DNA from: Clostridia bacterium
GTDB taxonomy: Bacteria; Bacillota; Clostridia; Christensenellales; Aristaeellaceae
Direction: 5' to 3'
Length of the DNA stretch: 8,456 nucleotides
Assembly (NCBI GenBank): GCA_017620115.1
Contig: JAFZRB010000282.1
Coordinates: 1-8,456, forward strand
Part shown: in pieces, positions 1 to 6,297 of the stretch
Layout of the letters: each line of letters starts with the position of its first letter
Position numbering within the stretch: position 1 is the first letter of the stretch
Program-made: the position numbers and the translations under genes
Notes under the pieces: generated by a model
Told to the model about the DNA's origin: nothing
Databases searched by the model: none
What the model saw: the letters and a program-made list of their open reading frames with translations, nothing else

Positions 1-782
1 CGGGCCATGAACCGCAGATCGGAGGCGCTGAGAACGTCGCCGCGGTGGATTCCCTGACACAGCCTCGTCATATCCTCCGCGGGGGAAAAGAGGCCGGCGT
101 GGCCGCAGAAGGCTTCCCCGTCCGGAGCCATAACGCGGGCCTTCGGGTCATGGACGGTCCCCGCGGCGACGCCCTCCCGCACCAGCCGGCGTTCGCCCTC
201 GATGCGGTGCTCGCGGTCGTGGCTGACGCAGCGCGGCCGGACCGCTTCCGGAACGCGGCACCAGGTGTTCTCCATGCCGAGAGGCCGCAGCAGTTCCCGT
301 TGCACAAGCGTCATCAGGGGCTCGTCCGCCGCGCCTTCAAGGATGTACCGCGCCGCCATGGCGTGTATGTCCGAGTAGGCCTTCACCCCATTGGCGAAAG
401 GACGGCAGGCAAAGAGCATGGCCTCGGCGGTTTTCGGATCCGGCTGCGCGTCGATCCGCTGCGGAGTGCGCAGGGCGATTTCAAAGCCGAGAATCTGGCC
501 GACGGTGACGTCCGTCAGATGGACGAACTGCGGAGCGTACCGCGTCGCCGGCGCGTCCAGATCGAGCCGCCCTGCCGCCCGCAGCCGCAGCGCTGTCAGC
601 CCGGTAAAGAGCTTGGACAGGGAGGCCAGGTCGAAGACGCTGTCCTTCGCGACGGGCTTTCCGTCGGCGGACACGACGCCGCCCATGGCGGAATGAACGG
701 TATCGCGGGTACCGCAGACCACCGACATGCACGCGAGGGAGCGGGACTCCTCCGTGAAGTAACGGACAGCGCGTGAGAGCAT
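1..782 (-). CDS. Serine hydrolase, beta-lactamase (class C/PBP-like) family, 3' end beyond window
   Basis: The frame is open from the ATG at 782-780 to the left edge, giving about 260 residues with the C-terminus missing. The start has GGAGG (792-796) nine bases upstream. Seen in the protein: an S-x-x-K motif, SLSK at residues 54-57 (nucleophile Ser54, Lys57), then Y-S-D at 136-138, the YxN-equivalent motif. The segment VHDPKAR (210-216), followed by GHAGLFS (227-233), is typical of CubicO/AmpC-like esterases and peptidases (PF00144). The usual third motif (H/K-T-G), nearer the C-terminus, would lie outside the window. The N-terminus has no hydrophobic signal, so a cytoplasmic enzyme is inferred, unlike secreted beta-lactamases. 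The substrate cannot be told; a carboxylesterase or peptide/D-amino-acid hydrolase is as likely as anything. It is transcribed alone, divergent from the SDR operon. Confidence 0.85.
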   Translation of the reverse strand, partial: MLSRAVRYFTEESRSLACMSVVCGTRDTVHSAMGGVVSADGKPVAKDSVFDLASLSKLFTGLTALRLRAAGRLDLDAPATRYAPQFVHLTDVTVGQILGFEIALRTPQRIDAQPDPKTAEAMLFACRPFANGVKAYSDIHAMAARYILEGAADEPLMTLVQRELLRPLGMENTWCRVPEAVRPRCVSHDREHRIEGERRLVREGVAAGTVHDPKARVMAPDGEAFCGHAGLFSPAEDMTRLCQGIHRGDVLSASDLRFMA

Positions 783-855
783 GCGTTCAGGCCTCCAATC
801 GCAGCGCGGCGGCTCCGCGCTTATCAGGCAGACACACGTCCCCCTGTCGTCTAAA

Positions 856-884
856 ATCATATCACAGCGCTGGCCGGAATTCAA
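856..884 (-). promoter_or_regulatory. Promoter of the serine hydrolase gene
   Basis: On the minus strand, -35 TTGAAT (884-879) and -10 TATGAT (861-856) are separated by 17 bases. A TG one base before the -10 makes it an extended -10 element. Transcription would start near 849, leaving a leader of about 67 bases. That leader contains a short GC hairpin (GCGCGG/CCGCGC) before the ribosome binding site. Confidence 0.6.
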
Positions 885-1004
885 CACATCATGCAGACAG
901 TTTTCATAATATGCAGGCGCTAATCGGGCAGAGCGCCGGCGATTCTCTCTCTGTTCCCCGTGACAATCGCGGCCGGCAGAATCCGAATTCATGACAGGGC
1001 TGCA
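885..1004. other. Divergent intergenic region between serine hydrolase and SDR operon
   Basis: No gene is supported in the 783-1105 gap. Besides the two outward promoters it holds imperfect inverted repeats: GGCGCT (916-921) with AGCGCC (932-937), and GCCGGC (935-940) with GCCGGC (972-977). None is followed by a T-run, so they do not look like terminators. No operator can be assigned. Confidence 0.3.
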
Positions 1005-1033
1005 TTGACAAGTATGAGAGGATATGCTATTCT
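1005..1033 (+). promoter_or_regulatory. Promoter of the ymfI-like/Nudix operon
   Basis: A perfect -35 TTGACA (1005-1010), a 17-base spacer and -10 TATTCT (1028-1033). TGC directly before the -10 makes an extended -10. The predicted start is near 1040, about 66 bases before the ATG at 1106. Confidence 0.7.
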
Positions 1034-1105
1034 TTTGCCATCGTCGGTTTGACAGAGAAAACCGGCCGCAAACCCATATATAGAATGAACAGCGGAGGCA
1101 TCGCC

Positions 1106-1846
1106 ATGACCGGAAGGAAAGTCGTTCTCATCACCGGCGGCTCGCGGGGCATCGGGCGGGCCTGCGTGGAGGCGTTCGCCCGCGCGGGCTGGGCCGCGCT
1201 GTTTTTCTGCCGCGCCCGCGCCGACCTGGCCGCTGAGCTCGCCAGCCGCCTGCGCGGCGAAGGCTGCGATGCCGGTTGGTATCAGTGCGACGTATCGAAG
1301 AAGGCGGAAGTCGACGCCGCCGTTTCCGACATACTGCGGCGCTATCACCATATCGACGCGCTCGTGAACAACGCGGCCGTGTCGCAGACCGGGCTGATGA
1401 CCGATCTCTCCGAGGAGGCGTGGGACGGCATGTTCGCCGTGAATGCGAAAGGCGCGTTCCTGTGCGCGCAGGCGGTGCTGCCCGGCATGATCGGGCGGAA
1501 AAGCGGCTCGATCGTCAATATCTCCTCCATGTGGGGACAGACCGGGGCGTCCTGCGAGGTGTGCTATTCCGCCACCAAGGCTGCGCTCATCGGCTTCACA
1601 AAAGCGCTCGCGCAGGAAGTCGGGCCCAGCGGCGTGCGGGTGAACTGCGTCGCGCCGGGCGTGATCGACACCGACATGAACGCCGCGCTGGACGAGGCCG
1701 CGCTCGCCGCGCTGGCCGACGAGACGCCGCTCGGGCGCATCGGCTCACCCGCCGAGATCGCGCGCGCCGTGCTTTTCCTCGCGGGCGACGAAGCGTCGTT
1801 CATCACGGGCCAGGTGCTGGGCGTCAACGGCGGCTTCACGGTGTGA
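1106..1846 (+). CDS. ymfI: SDR-family reductase, probable EF-P 5-aminopentanone reductase (YmfI-like)
   Basis: A 246-residue short-chain dehydrogenase/reductase of normal length. The NAD(P)-binding TGGSRGIG is at 10-17 and NNAA at 88-91. The catalytic set is Asn113, Ser141, Tyr154 and Lys158; Ser and Tyr are 13 apart as in FabG. The segments SSMWGQTGASCEV (140-152), GFTKALAQEVGPSG (163-176) and VAPGVIDTDMN (182-192) match what I recall of Bacillota YmfI proteins better than ordinary FabG. In Bacillus subtilis, YmfI reduces the 5-aminopentanone attached to a lysine of elongation factor P to 5-aminopentanol. Start choice: ATG 1106 has GGAGG (1094-1098) seven bases upstream. The in-frame ATG at 1085 and TTG at 1049 lack such a site. 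It is first in an operon with the Nudix gene. The alternative is 3-oxoacyl-ACP reductase (FabG); no fatty-acid genes are nearby to support that. Confidence 0.8.
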   Translation: MTGRKVVLITGGSRGIGRACVEAFARAGWAALFFCRARADLAAELASRLRGEGCDAGWYQCDVSKKAEVDAAVSDILRRYHHIDALVNNAAVSQTGLMTDLSEEAWDGMFAVNAKGAFLCAQAVLPGMIGRKSGSIVNISSMWGQTGASCEVCYSATKAALIGFTKALAQEVGPSGVRVNCVAPGVIDTDMNAALDEAALAALADETPLGRIGSPAEIARAVLFLAGDEASFITGQVLGVNGGFTV

Positions 1847-1878
1847 CGCCGTCAGGACTGGCAGGGAGGGATATCGGC

Positions 1879-2385
1879 ATGGAACTCTGGGACGCTTACG
1901 ACGATCAGCGCAAACTCATTCCGGGCGCCGGATTGGTGCGCGGAGAACCCATCCCGAAGGGCATGAATCATCTGGTGATCCACGCCTGGTACATCAACCC
2001 AGCGGGCGAGCTGCTCATCCAGCAGCGCGCCTTCGACCGGCCGCTCGCGCCCGGCCTGTGGTTCTGCACCGGCGGCTCCGCGCTGCAGGGCGAGGACACG
2101 ACAGCCGCCTGCATCCGCGAGACCGAGGAGGAAATGGGCTTCACACCGGACATGACGAAGGCCCTGCTGCCCATTTCTTTCAAGAGGGTGGATGCCTTTA
2201 TCGACGTATACATGATTCCCGCCGACCTGCCCGTGTCGGCGCTGCATCTGCAAAAGAGCGAAGTGGCCGACGCGAAATGGGCTGCGGTCGATGAAATCAA
2301 TCGGATGCTCGCCGACGGAAGATTCTGGCACGCGCGCTATCACGAGATGCTGATGCAGTTTGTGCACGAGCAGTACGGGGTATAA
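1879..2385 (+). CDS. Nudix hydrolase
   Basis: A 168-residue protein with an almost perfect Nudix box (Gx5Ex7REUxEExGU). Gly66, Glu72 and Arg80-Glu81 are followed by Glu84-Glu85 and Gly87; the only deviation is Thr82 at the first hydrophobic (U) position. These residues bind Mg2+ and hydrolyse a nucleoside diphosphate linked to another moiety. The N-terminus (MELWDAYDD..., VRGEPIPKG at 20-28) is of the group often compared with isopentenyl-diphosphate isomerase-like Nudix proteins, but the substrate cannot be told. The ATG at 1879 is preceded by GGGAGGG (1864-1870) at eight bases. It follows the SDR stop by 32 bases on the same strand with no terminator between, so it is probably co-transcribed. 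The frame stays open upstream through the SDR gene; that is an antisense-like GC artefact and not a fusion. Confidence 0.88.
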   Translation: MELWDAYDDQRKLIPGAGLVRGEPIPKGMNHLVIHAWYINPAGELLIQQRAFDRPLAPGLWFCTGGSALQGEDTTAACIRETEEEMGFTPDMTKALLPISFKRVDAFIDVYMIPADLPVSALHLQKSEVADAKWAAVDEINRMLADGRFWHARYHEMLMQFVHEQYGV

Positions 2386-2388
2386 TGG

Positions 2389-2426
2389 CGGCGCGGGCAA
2401 TGGCTTTAACGCCACGGCCCGCGCCG
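2389..2426 (+). terminator. GC-rich hairpin between convergent genes
   Basis: A ten-pair stem, CGGCGCGGGC (2389-2398) with GCCCGCGCCG (2417-2426). Its loop contains a second TGGC/GCCA pairing. The following TTTCT is a weak T-run on the plus strand and the minus side has none. It lies three bases after the Nudix stop and 20 bases after the stop of the opposing gene, so it may serve both. Confidence 0.5.
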
Positions 2427-2446
2427 TTTCTATGCGGTTTATGTGC

Positions 2447-3685
2447 TCAGTCCAGCGCGTACCGCCCGTTCGCTTCGCCGTGCCGATGGATCCACTCGCC
2501 GTTGGTAAAATCCGGAACGGGCACAGGCAGGCTGCCCATGGCGATGGACTGCTCGCTCAGCGCGGTGATGACCATCCAGCTGGCGGTGTCGTACACGTCG
2601 ATGGGCGGAGTCGTGCCGTTCTGCACGCTCTCGATGAAACCGCGCAGCACCAGATAGTCCATGCCGCCGTGGCCGCCGCGCAGGCCGAATTCCTCGTACT
2701 CCTTCCAGAGCGGATGCTCGTATTCGGCCATGTATTTCTCATCGCTCTCCCAGCGATGCGTCCAGTAGCTTGGATCCACGGGGCTGCGGCCGTCGATGTA
2801 GATGGAGCGGTTGTCCTCCATCCAGATGCCCTTCGTGCCCTGAACGCGGCCGCCGCGCGAATAAGGCCGGGGCAGCGTGCAGTCGTGCGTGAGCAGGATG
2901 GTCTCGCCGTTGGCGCACTTGATCATGGTGGTCACCACGTCGCCCTCGTTCACCTGATGGGCCGTCACCTCATCGTCCGGGCGGTTCTGCTTCAGCCAGG
3001 CCCTGAGGCCGGCGCTCTTGGAGGCCATACTCACCAGCGAGACCATGCGGTTGCCGCGGTTGATGTTCAGGTATTTGGCGATCGGGCCCAGCTCATGGGT
3101 GGGATACAGTTCGCCGTTGCGGTGCAGGAAGTTGTCCTGCCGGTAGTGCCGCTTCACATCGCCCCAGCCGATCTCGTCGCGCAGGTCGTGCTCATAGCCG
3201 CCCTGGCAGTGCACCAGCTCGCCGAACACGCCCTGGCGGATCATATTCAGAAGCGCCATCTCGCAGCGGTCATAGCAGCAGTTTTCCAGGATCATGCAGG
3301 ATTTCCCCGTCTCCTCGCTGGTGCGCACCAGCTTCCAGCATTCCTCAACGGACGCTGCGCCGCCCACCTCCATGGCCGCGTGCTTGCCAGCGCGCATGGC
3401 GGCCAGGGCGATGGTGATGTGCGTCGTCCAGCTGGTCATGATCACGACCGCGTCGATATCCTCCCGCGCGACGGCGCGGCGGTAGTCCGTCTCGCCGTCC
3501 GGGCGGAAGCCCTGCGCTTTTTCGGCGATATCCTGCGCCCGCGCCACGCGATCCTCGTAAACGTCGCATACCACGCGCGCCTTCACGTCCGGCATATCAA
3601 GGAGCGTCTGCATCTGTCCCACGCCGCGGCCGCCCAGGCCGATGATCGCCAGATTGACCGTGCGTCCCGCTTCTCCCATCTTCAT
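2447..3685 (-). CDS. Gfo/Idh/MocA-fold NAD-dependent enzyme, GH109-like
   Basis: A 412-residue protein. The N-terminal Rossmann domain has G-x-G-x-x-G at 16-21 (GLGGRG). Glu106 stands where the EKP motif of Gfo/Idh enzymes usually lies. The second half carries LENCCYD (133-139), HD at 166-167, NGELYPTHELGP (190-201), NINRGNRM (207-214) and GHGGMDY (338-344). I recognise this set from the GH109 group (NAD-dependent alpha-N-acetylgalactosaminidases and relatives), which hydrolyse glycosides through transient oxidation by bound NAD. The family call is from memory and substrate is unproven. There is no signal or twin-arginine leader, so a cytoplasmic enzyme acting on imported sugars is inferred. 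Start: ATG 3685 has GGAGGG (3694-3699) eight bases upstream; an earlier in-frame ATG at 3745 has no such support. It is monocistronic, convergent with the Nudix gene. The alternative is a plain sugar dehydrogenase. Confidence 0.85.
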   Translation of the reverse strand: MKMGEAGRTVNLAIIGLGGRGVGQMQTLLDMPDVKARVVCDVYEDRVARAQDIAEKAQGFRPDGETDYRRAVAREDIDAVVIMTSWTTHITIALAAMRAGKHAAMEVGGAASVEECWKLVRTSEETGKSCMILENCCYDRCEMALLNMIRQGVFGELVHCQGGYEHDLRDEIGWGDVKRHYRQDNFLHRNGELYPTHELGPIAKYLNINRGNRMVSLVSMASKSAGLRAWLKQNRPDDEVTAHQVNEGDVVTTMIKCANGETILLTHDCTLPRPYSRGGRVQGTKGIWMEDNRSIYIDGRSPVDPSYWTHRWESDEKYMAEYEHPLWKEYEEFGLRGGHGGMDYLVLRGFIESVQNGTTPPIDVYDTASWMVITALSEQSIAMGSLPVPVPDFTNGEWIHRHGEANGRYALD

Positions 3686-3756
3686 GTTGAGCACCCTCCA
3701 TTTCGTATTTCGCGAAAGCGCGCCTTTGAGCGGCGGCTCATTCACCTTTCTGCTTC

Positions 3757-3785
3757 ATTTTAGCCCATATGCCGCCCGATTGCAA
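3757..3785 (-). promoter_or_regulatory. Promoter of the GH109-like gene
   Basis: On the minus strand, -35 TTGCAA (3785-3780), a 17-base spacer and -10 TAAAAT (3762-3757). The start would be near 3750, with a leader of about 65 bases. Confidence 0.55.
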
Positions 3786-3857
3786 GCCGAATCTTCCGAA
3801 AAAGCGTTTTCCCCGGTCTGTTTAACAGAGATTGAATAATTATTTATTGGAACCAAC

Positions 3858-3886
3858 TCGAAATCGGGCCAAAACGCCGGTATAAT
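3858..3886 (+). promoter_or_regulatory. Promoter of glyA
   Basis: A perfect -10 TATAAT (3881-3886), with only a weak -35, TCGAAA (3858-3863), at 17 bases. The predicted start is near 3893, about 56 bases before the ATG at 3949. No riboswitch fold was recognised in this short leader. Confidence 0.5.
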
Positions 3887-3948
3887 AGGATAAACATACA
3901 GTGTTCACCATGACAACCGGTATTTCAGGAAAGGCGGGTTTTTACTCC

Positions 3949-5178
3949 ATGAGCGATATTCAGACCATCTTCAACCTCATCGAGCAGGAAAAAGCGCGGC
4001 AGTCCCGGACCATCGAGCTGATCGCATCCGAAAACTTCGTCAGCGAAAACGTGCTGAAAGCCGCCGGCTCCTGCCTTACCAACAAATACGCCGAGGGCTA
4101 TCCTGGCAAGCGCTACTACGGCGGCTGCCACATCGTGGATCAGATCGAAAGCCTGTGCCGCGAGCAGTGGAAGCAGGTGTTCCACACCGACTATCACGTC
4201 AACGTTCAGCCCCACAGCGGCAGCCAGGCCAACGGAGCGGCGTACGCGGCCGTACTGAAGCCCGGCGACACCATCCTCTCCATGAGCCTGGACAACGGCG
4301 CGCATCTCACCCACGGTTCGCCCGTCAACTTCTCCGGCAAGCTCTATAACGTCGTGTTCTACAACACCGACGACAACGGCTATATCAGCATGGACGACGT
4401 GCGCGCAAAGGCGCTGGAATGCCATCCCCAGCTGATCCTGGCCGGCGCGAGCGCCTATCCGCGCGTCATCGACTTCGCCGCCTTCCGCCGCATCGCGGAC
4501 GAGGTCGGCTCGCTGCTGATGGTCGATATCGCGCACATCGCGGGCCTGGTGGCGGCGGGCTGCCATCCTTCGCCGTTCGAGGCGGGCTGCGACATCATCA
4601 CCACCACCACCCACAAGACCCTGCGCGGCCCGCGCGGCGGCCTGATCTTCTGCAAACCCGAACTGGGCAAGAAGATCGACAGCGCCGTGTTCCCCGGCAA
4701 CCAGGGCGGCCCGCTGGAGCATATCATCGCTGCGAAGGCCGTCGCCGCCGTCGAGGACTGCGCCCCCTCCTTCACGGAGTACATTCGAAACGTGGTCGCC
4801 AACTGCAGGGCCATGGCGAACGAGTTCGTGAACCTGGGCTACGACCTCGTGACCGGCGGCACTGACAACCACCTCTTCCTCGTGGATCTGACGCGCCAGA
4901 ACGTGACCGGCAAGGCGCTGCAGAACGCACTGGACGAGTGCGACATCACGCTGAACAAGAACTGCGTTCCGAACGAGCAGCGCTCCCCTATGGTCACCTC
5001 CGGCGTGCGCGTGGGCACCGCCGCCATGACCACCCGCGGCATGAGCGCGGAAGGCTTCATCGAAACCGCCCGTGTGATCGACAGGGTCGTGAAGGCACTG
5101 CAGAACGACGGCTTCAACGAAGCGTTCATCGCCTCCACGAAGGCCGATGTCGCAAAGATCATCGCGGGCATCGCCTGA
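3949..5178 (+). CDS. glyA: Serine hydroxymethyltransferase
   Basis: 409 residues, normal for the bacterial enzyme. It interconverts serine and glycine with tetrahydrofolate and 5,10-methylene-tetrahydrofolate, using pyridoxal phosphate in the cytoplasm; this is the main source of one-carbon units. Motifs seen: IELIASENFVS (22-32), NKYAEGYPGKRYYGG (45-59), VDIAHIAG (192-199, with Asp193 and His196 near the cofactor), and THKTLRGPRGG (221-231), whose Lys223 forms the Schiff base. Further matches are FPGNQGGP (248-255) and VTSGVRVGT (349-357). The start at 3949 gives the usual N-terminus. Its ribosome site (AGGAAAGG/GGCGGG in 3927-3938) is ten or more bases away and only moderate; an ATG at 3910 would add 13 atypical residues. 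It appears monocistronic, with its own promoter and a hairpin after it. Confidence 0.97.
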   Translation: MSDIQTIFNLIEQEKARQSRTIELIASENFVSENVLKAAGSCLTNKYAEGYPGKRYYGGCHIVDQIESLCREQWKQVFHTDYHVNVQPHSGSQANGAAYAAVLKPGDTILSMSLDNGAHLTHGSPVNFSGKLYNVVFYNTDDNGYISMDDVRAKALECHPQLILAGASAYPRVIDFAAFRRIADEVGSLLMVDIAHIAGLVAAGCHPSPFEAGCDIITTTTHKTLRGPRGGLIFCKPELGKKIDSAVFPGNQGGPLEHIIAAKAVAAVEDCAPSFTEYIRNVVANCRAMANEFVNLGYDLVTGGTDNHLFLVDLTRQNVTGKALQNALDECDITLNKNCVPNEQRSPMVTSGVRVGTAAMTTRGMSAEGFIETARVIDRVVKALQNDGFNEAFIASTKADVAKIIAGIA

Positions 5179-5199
5179 CGGTGACGGACGAAGAGCAGA

Positions 5200-5241
5200 C
5201 AGCCGCGCATCCCGCGGACAGGGCGGGGCGCGGCTGCTTTC
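5200..5241 (+). terminator. Hairpin after glyA
   Basis: CAGCCGCGC (5200-5208) pairs with GCGCGGCTG (5228-5236). A two-base bulge separates this from an inner stem, CCCGC (5211-5215) with GCGGG (5223-5227). The T-run after it (CTTTC) is short, so it is a probable but imperfect intrinsic terminator. Confidence 0.6.
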
Positions 5242-5269
5242 ATACAGATGTTAATATTTTCGATGTATC

Positions 5270-5298
5270 TTGACCATACCGCAAATCTGGTATATAAT
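5270..5298 (+). promoter_or_regulatory. Promoter of tRNA-Lys
   Basis: -35 TTGACC (5270-5275), a 17-base spacer and a perfect -10 TATAAT (5293-5298). This is the best promoter in the window. The predicted start, near 5305, is about 14 bases before the mature tRNA. Confidence 0.8.
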
Positions 5299-5318
5299 AT
5301 CTGTCGTTGTCCGAACGC

Positions 5319-5391
5319 GATCCATTAGCTCAGTCGGTAGAGCACCTGACTTTTAATCAGGGTGTCCCGGGTTCGAGTCCCGGATGGGTCA
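5319..5391 (+). tRNA. trnK: tRNA-Lys (anticodon UUU)
   Basis: A complete 73-base cloverleaf. Acceptor GATCCAT (5319-5325) pairs with ATGGGTC (5384-5390, one T-G wobble), with discriminator A5391. The D-arm is GCTC...GAGC. The anticodon stem CCTGA/TCAGG closes the loop CTTTTAA, with anticodon TTT at 5352-5354. The T-arm CCGGG-TTCGAGT-CCCGG is canonical. CCA is not encoded: the next bases are TCC, so the end must be added by nucleotidyltransferase. It is transcribed alone between its own promoter and terminator. Confidence 0.97.
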
Positions 5392-5396
5392 TCCTC

Positions 5397-5431
5397 AAAG
5401 CCCCGAAATCACAGCGATTTCAGGGCTTTTT
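5397..5431 (+). terminator. Intrinsic terminator of tRNA-Lys
   Basis: AAAGCCC (5397-5403) pairs with GGGCTTT (5423-5429) and GAAATC (5405-5410) with GATTTC (5416-5421). There is one C/A mismatch and a five-base loop, and the T-run runs through 5431. The stop codon and last seven sense codons of the opposing spoIVFB-like gene lie inside or at the edge of it. It may also stop that transcript, although the minus-strand T-run is only three bases. Confidence 0.88.
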
Positions 5432-6296
5432 CTGTTATCGCTCCGGTAACCTCGCCCACCGTCTGCGCGTCGCCGGCGACGAGCGCGCGCCACATCGCCT
5501 CCTCGGGGATGAACGCCTGCCCGTTCCCGTCCACGCGCAGGAACAGGTGCACCTGCCGCGGGCGCAGCGCGGACATGGCCGCGCGCAGGTCCGTCTCGGG
5601 CGTGACCGCCAGCAGGCGCACGGGCATGACCTGCTCGCGGGCTAATTCCTCGCGGCGATCCATCAGGCTGGCGATGGACGCTGCCCCGGCGTTCATCAGC
5701 TCCGCCGGCGCGGCAAGCAGCATGAACAGCGCCGCGGCCACCGGCGCGAGGTTCAACTGTCCGCGCGTCAGCCCGAACGCCGCCCGGGCGAGCAGCGCGC
5801 ACGCCGCCGCAATGCCCAGCCTCACGCCCACGCGCACCGCAGCGGCGGGCGTCATGCGCCGTCCGAGCAGCCCGCACAGCACGCGCCCGCCGTCCAGCGG
5901 AAGCGCGGGCAGGAGGTTGAACAGGCACAGCGTGAGGTTCAGCCTCGCCGCGAGCGAAGCTCCGCTACGCCACGGCCCGTCCGGCAGCGCCGCGCAGCAC
6001 AGCGCGATCATCAGGTTGACGAGCGGCCCGGCCAGCGCCACGCCCGCGAGTTGGCCGGGCCGCATCTTCCACACGTTGTCCAGCCGCGCCGCCCCGCCGA
6101 CTGGCATCAGCTCCATTTCGATCACCCGCACGCGCAGCAGCCGCGCCGCGCCCACGTGCCCCAGCTCGTGCAGCAGCGCCGACGCGCCCAGAACCGCCAG
6201 TTCCCGCCCGTTGCCCAGCAGCGCGGCCAGCGCGATCATCGGCAGCGCCAGCGGATTGAGCTTCACGGGCACGCCGCCGATCCGTCCGACGCGCAT
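5409..6296 (-). CDS. spoIVFB: Site-2 (M50) intramembrane metalloprotease, SpoIVFB-like
   Basis: A 295-residue hydrophobic protein. It has the zinc-binding HELGH (43-47) within the first hydrophobic segments, MPVGG (64-68), AGPLVN (89-94), and the third zinc ligand in NLLPALPLDGGR (127-138, Asp135). The membrane region runs to about residue 200. The C-terminal 90 residues (about 225-290) look like the CBS-type regulatory domain of SpoIVFB. In Bacillus subtilis this protease sits in the outer forespore membrane and cleaves pro-sigma-K in the mother cell. The same role here is inferred from the spoIVFA-like partner. The ATG at 6296 follows the partner's stop by one base (TAACATG), so translation is probably coupled; there is little ribosome site of its own. 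The N-terminus MRVGRIGGVPVKLNP is typical of the family. The gene ends inside the tRNA-Lys terminator. Confidence 0.88.
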   Translation of the reverse strand: MRVGRIGGVPVKLNPLALPMIALAALLGNGRELAVLGASALLHELGHVGAARLLRVRVIEMELMPVGGAARLDNVWKMRPGQLAGVALAGPLVNLMIALCCAALPDGPWRSGASLAARLNLTLCLFNLLPALPLDGGRVLCGLLGRRMTPAAAVRVGVRLGIAAACALLARAAFGLTRGQLNLAPVAAALFMLLAAPAELMNAGAASIASLMDRREELAREQVMPVRLLAVTPETDLRAAMSALRPRQVHLFLRVDGNGQAFIPEEAMWRALVAGDAQTVGEVTGAITEKALKSL

Positions 6297-6297
6297 G

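Noticed and set aside
45..776. 243-residue plus-strand frame opposite the serine hydrolase
   Set aside because: The minus frame has the SxxK, YxD and GHAGLFS motifs and a good start; the plus frame has none.
916..977. Inverted repeats in the 783-1105 gap as a terminator or small RNA
   Set aside because: Bulged stems with no T-run and no promoter pointing into them; chance pairing in GC-rich DNA is enough to explain them.
1276..2385. 369-residue plus-strand frame that would join the SDR region to the Nudix protein
   Set aside because: The upstream part is a GC-driven out-of-frame reading of the SDR gene, rich in Arg and without motifs. The Nudix gene has its own ribosome site and ATG at 1879.
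2360..3763. 467-residue plus-strand frame opposite the GH109-like gene
   Set aside because: Antisense shadow: His/Ala/Val-rich with no family motif, while the minus strand carries a complete recognised enzyme with a ribosome site.
3893..3948. Riboswitch (glycine or folate type) before glyA
   Set aside because: The leader is only about 56 bases and shows no conserved aptamer core.
4597..4617. Run of ATC/ACC codons that reads as a poly-His tract in another frame
   Set aside because: It is the ITTTTHK segment of serine hydroxymethyltransferase, ending in the cofactor lysine, and not a repeat.
3925..4872. 315-residue minus-strand frame opposite glyA
   Set aside because: Antisense shadow of a highly conserved gene, with no ribosome site or motif.
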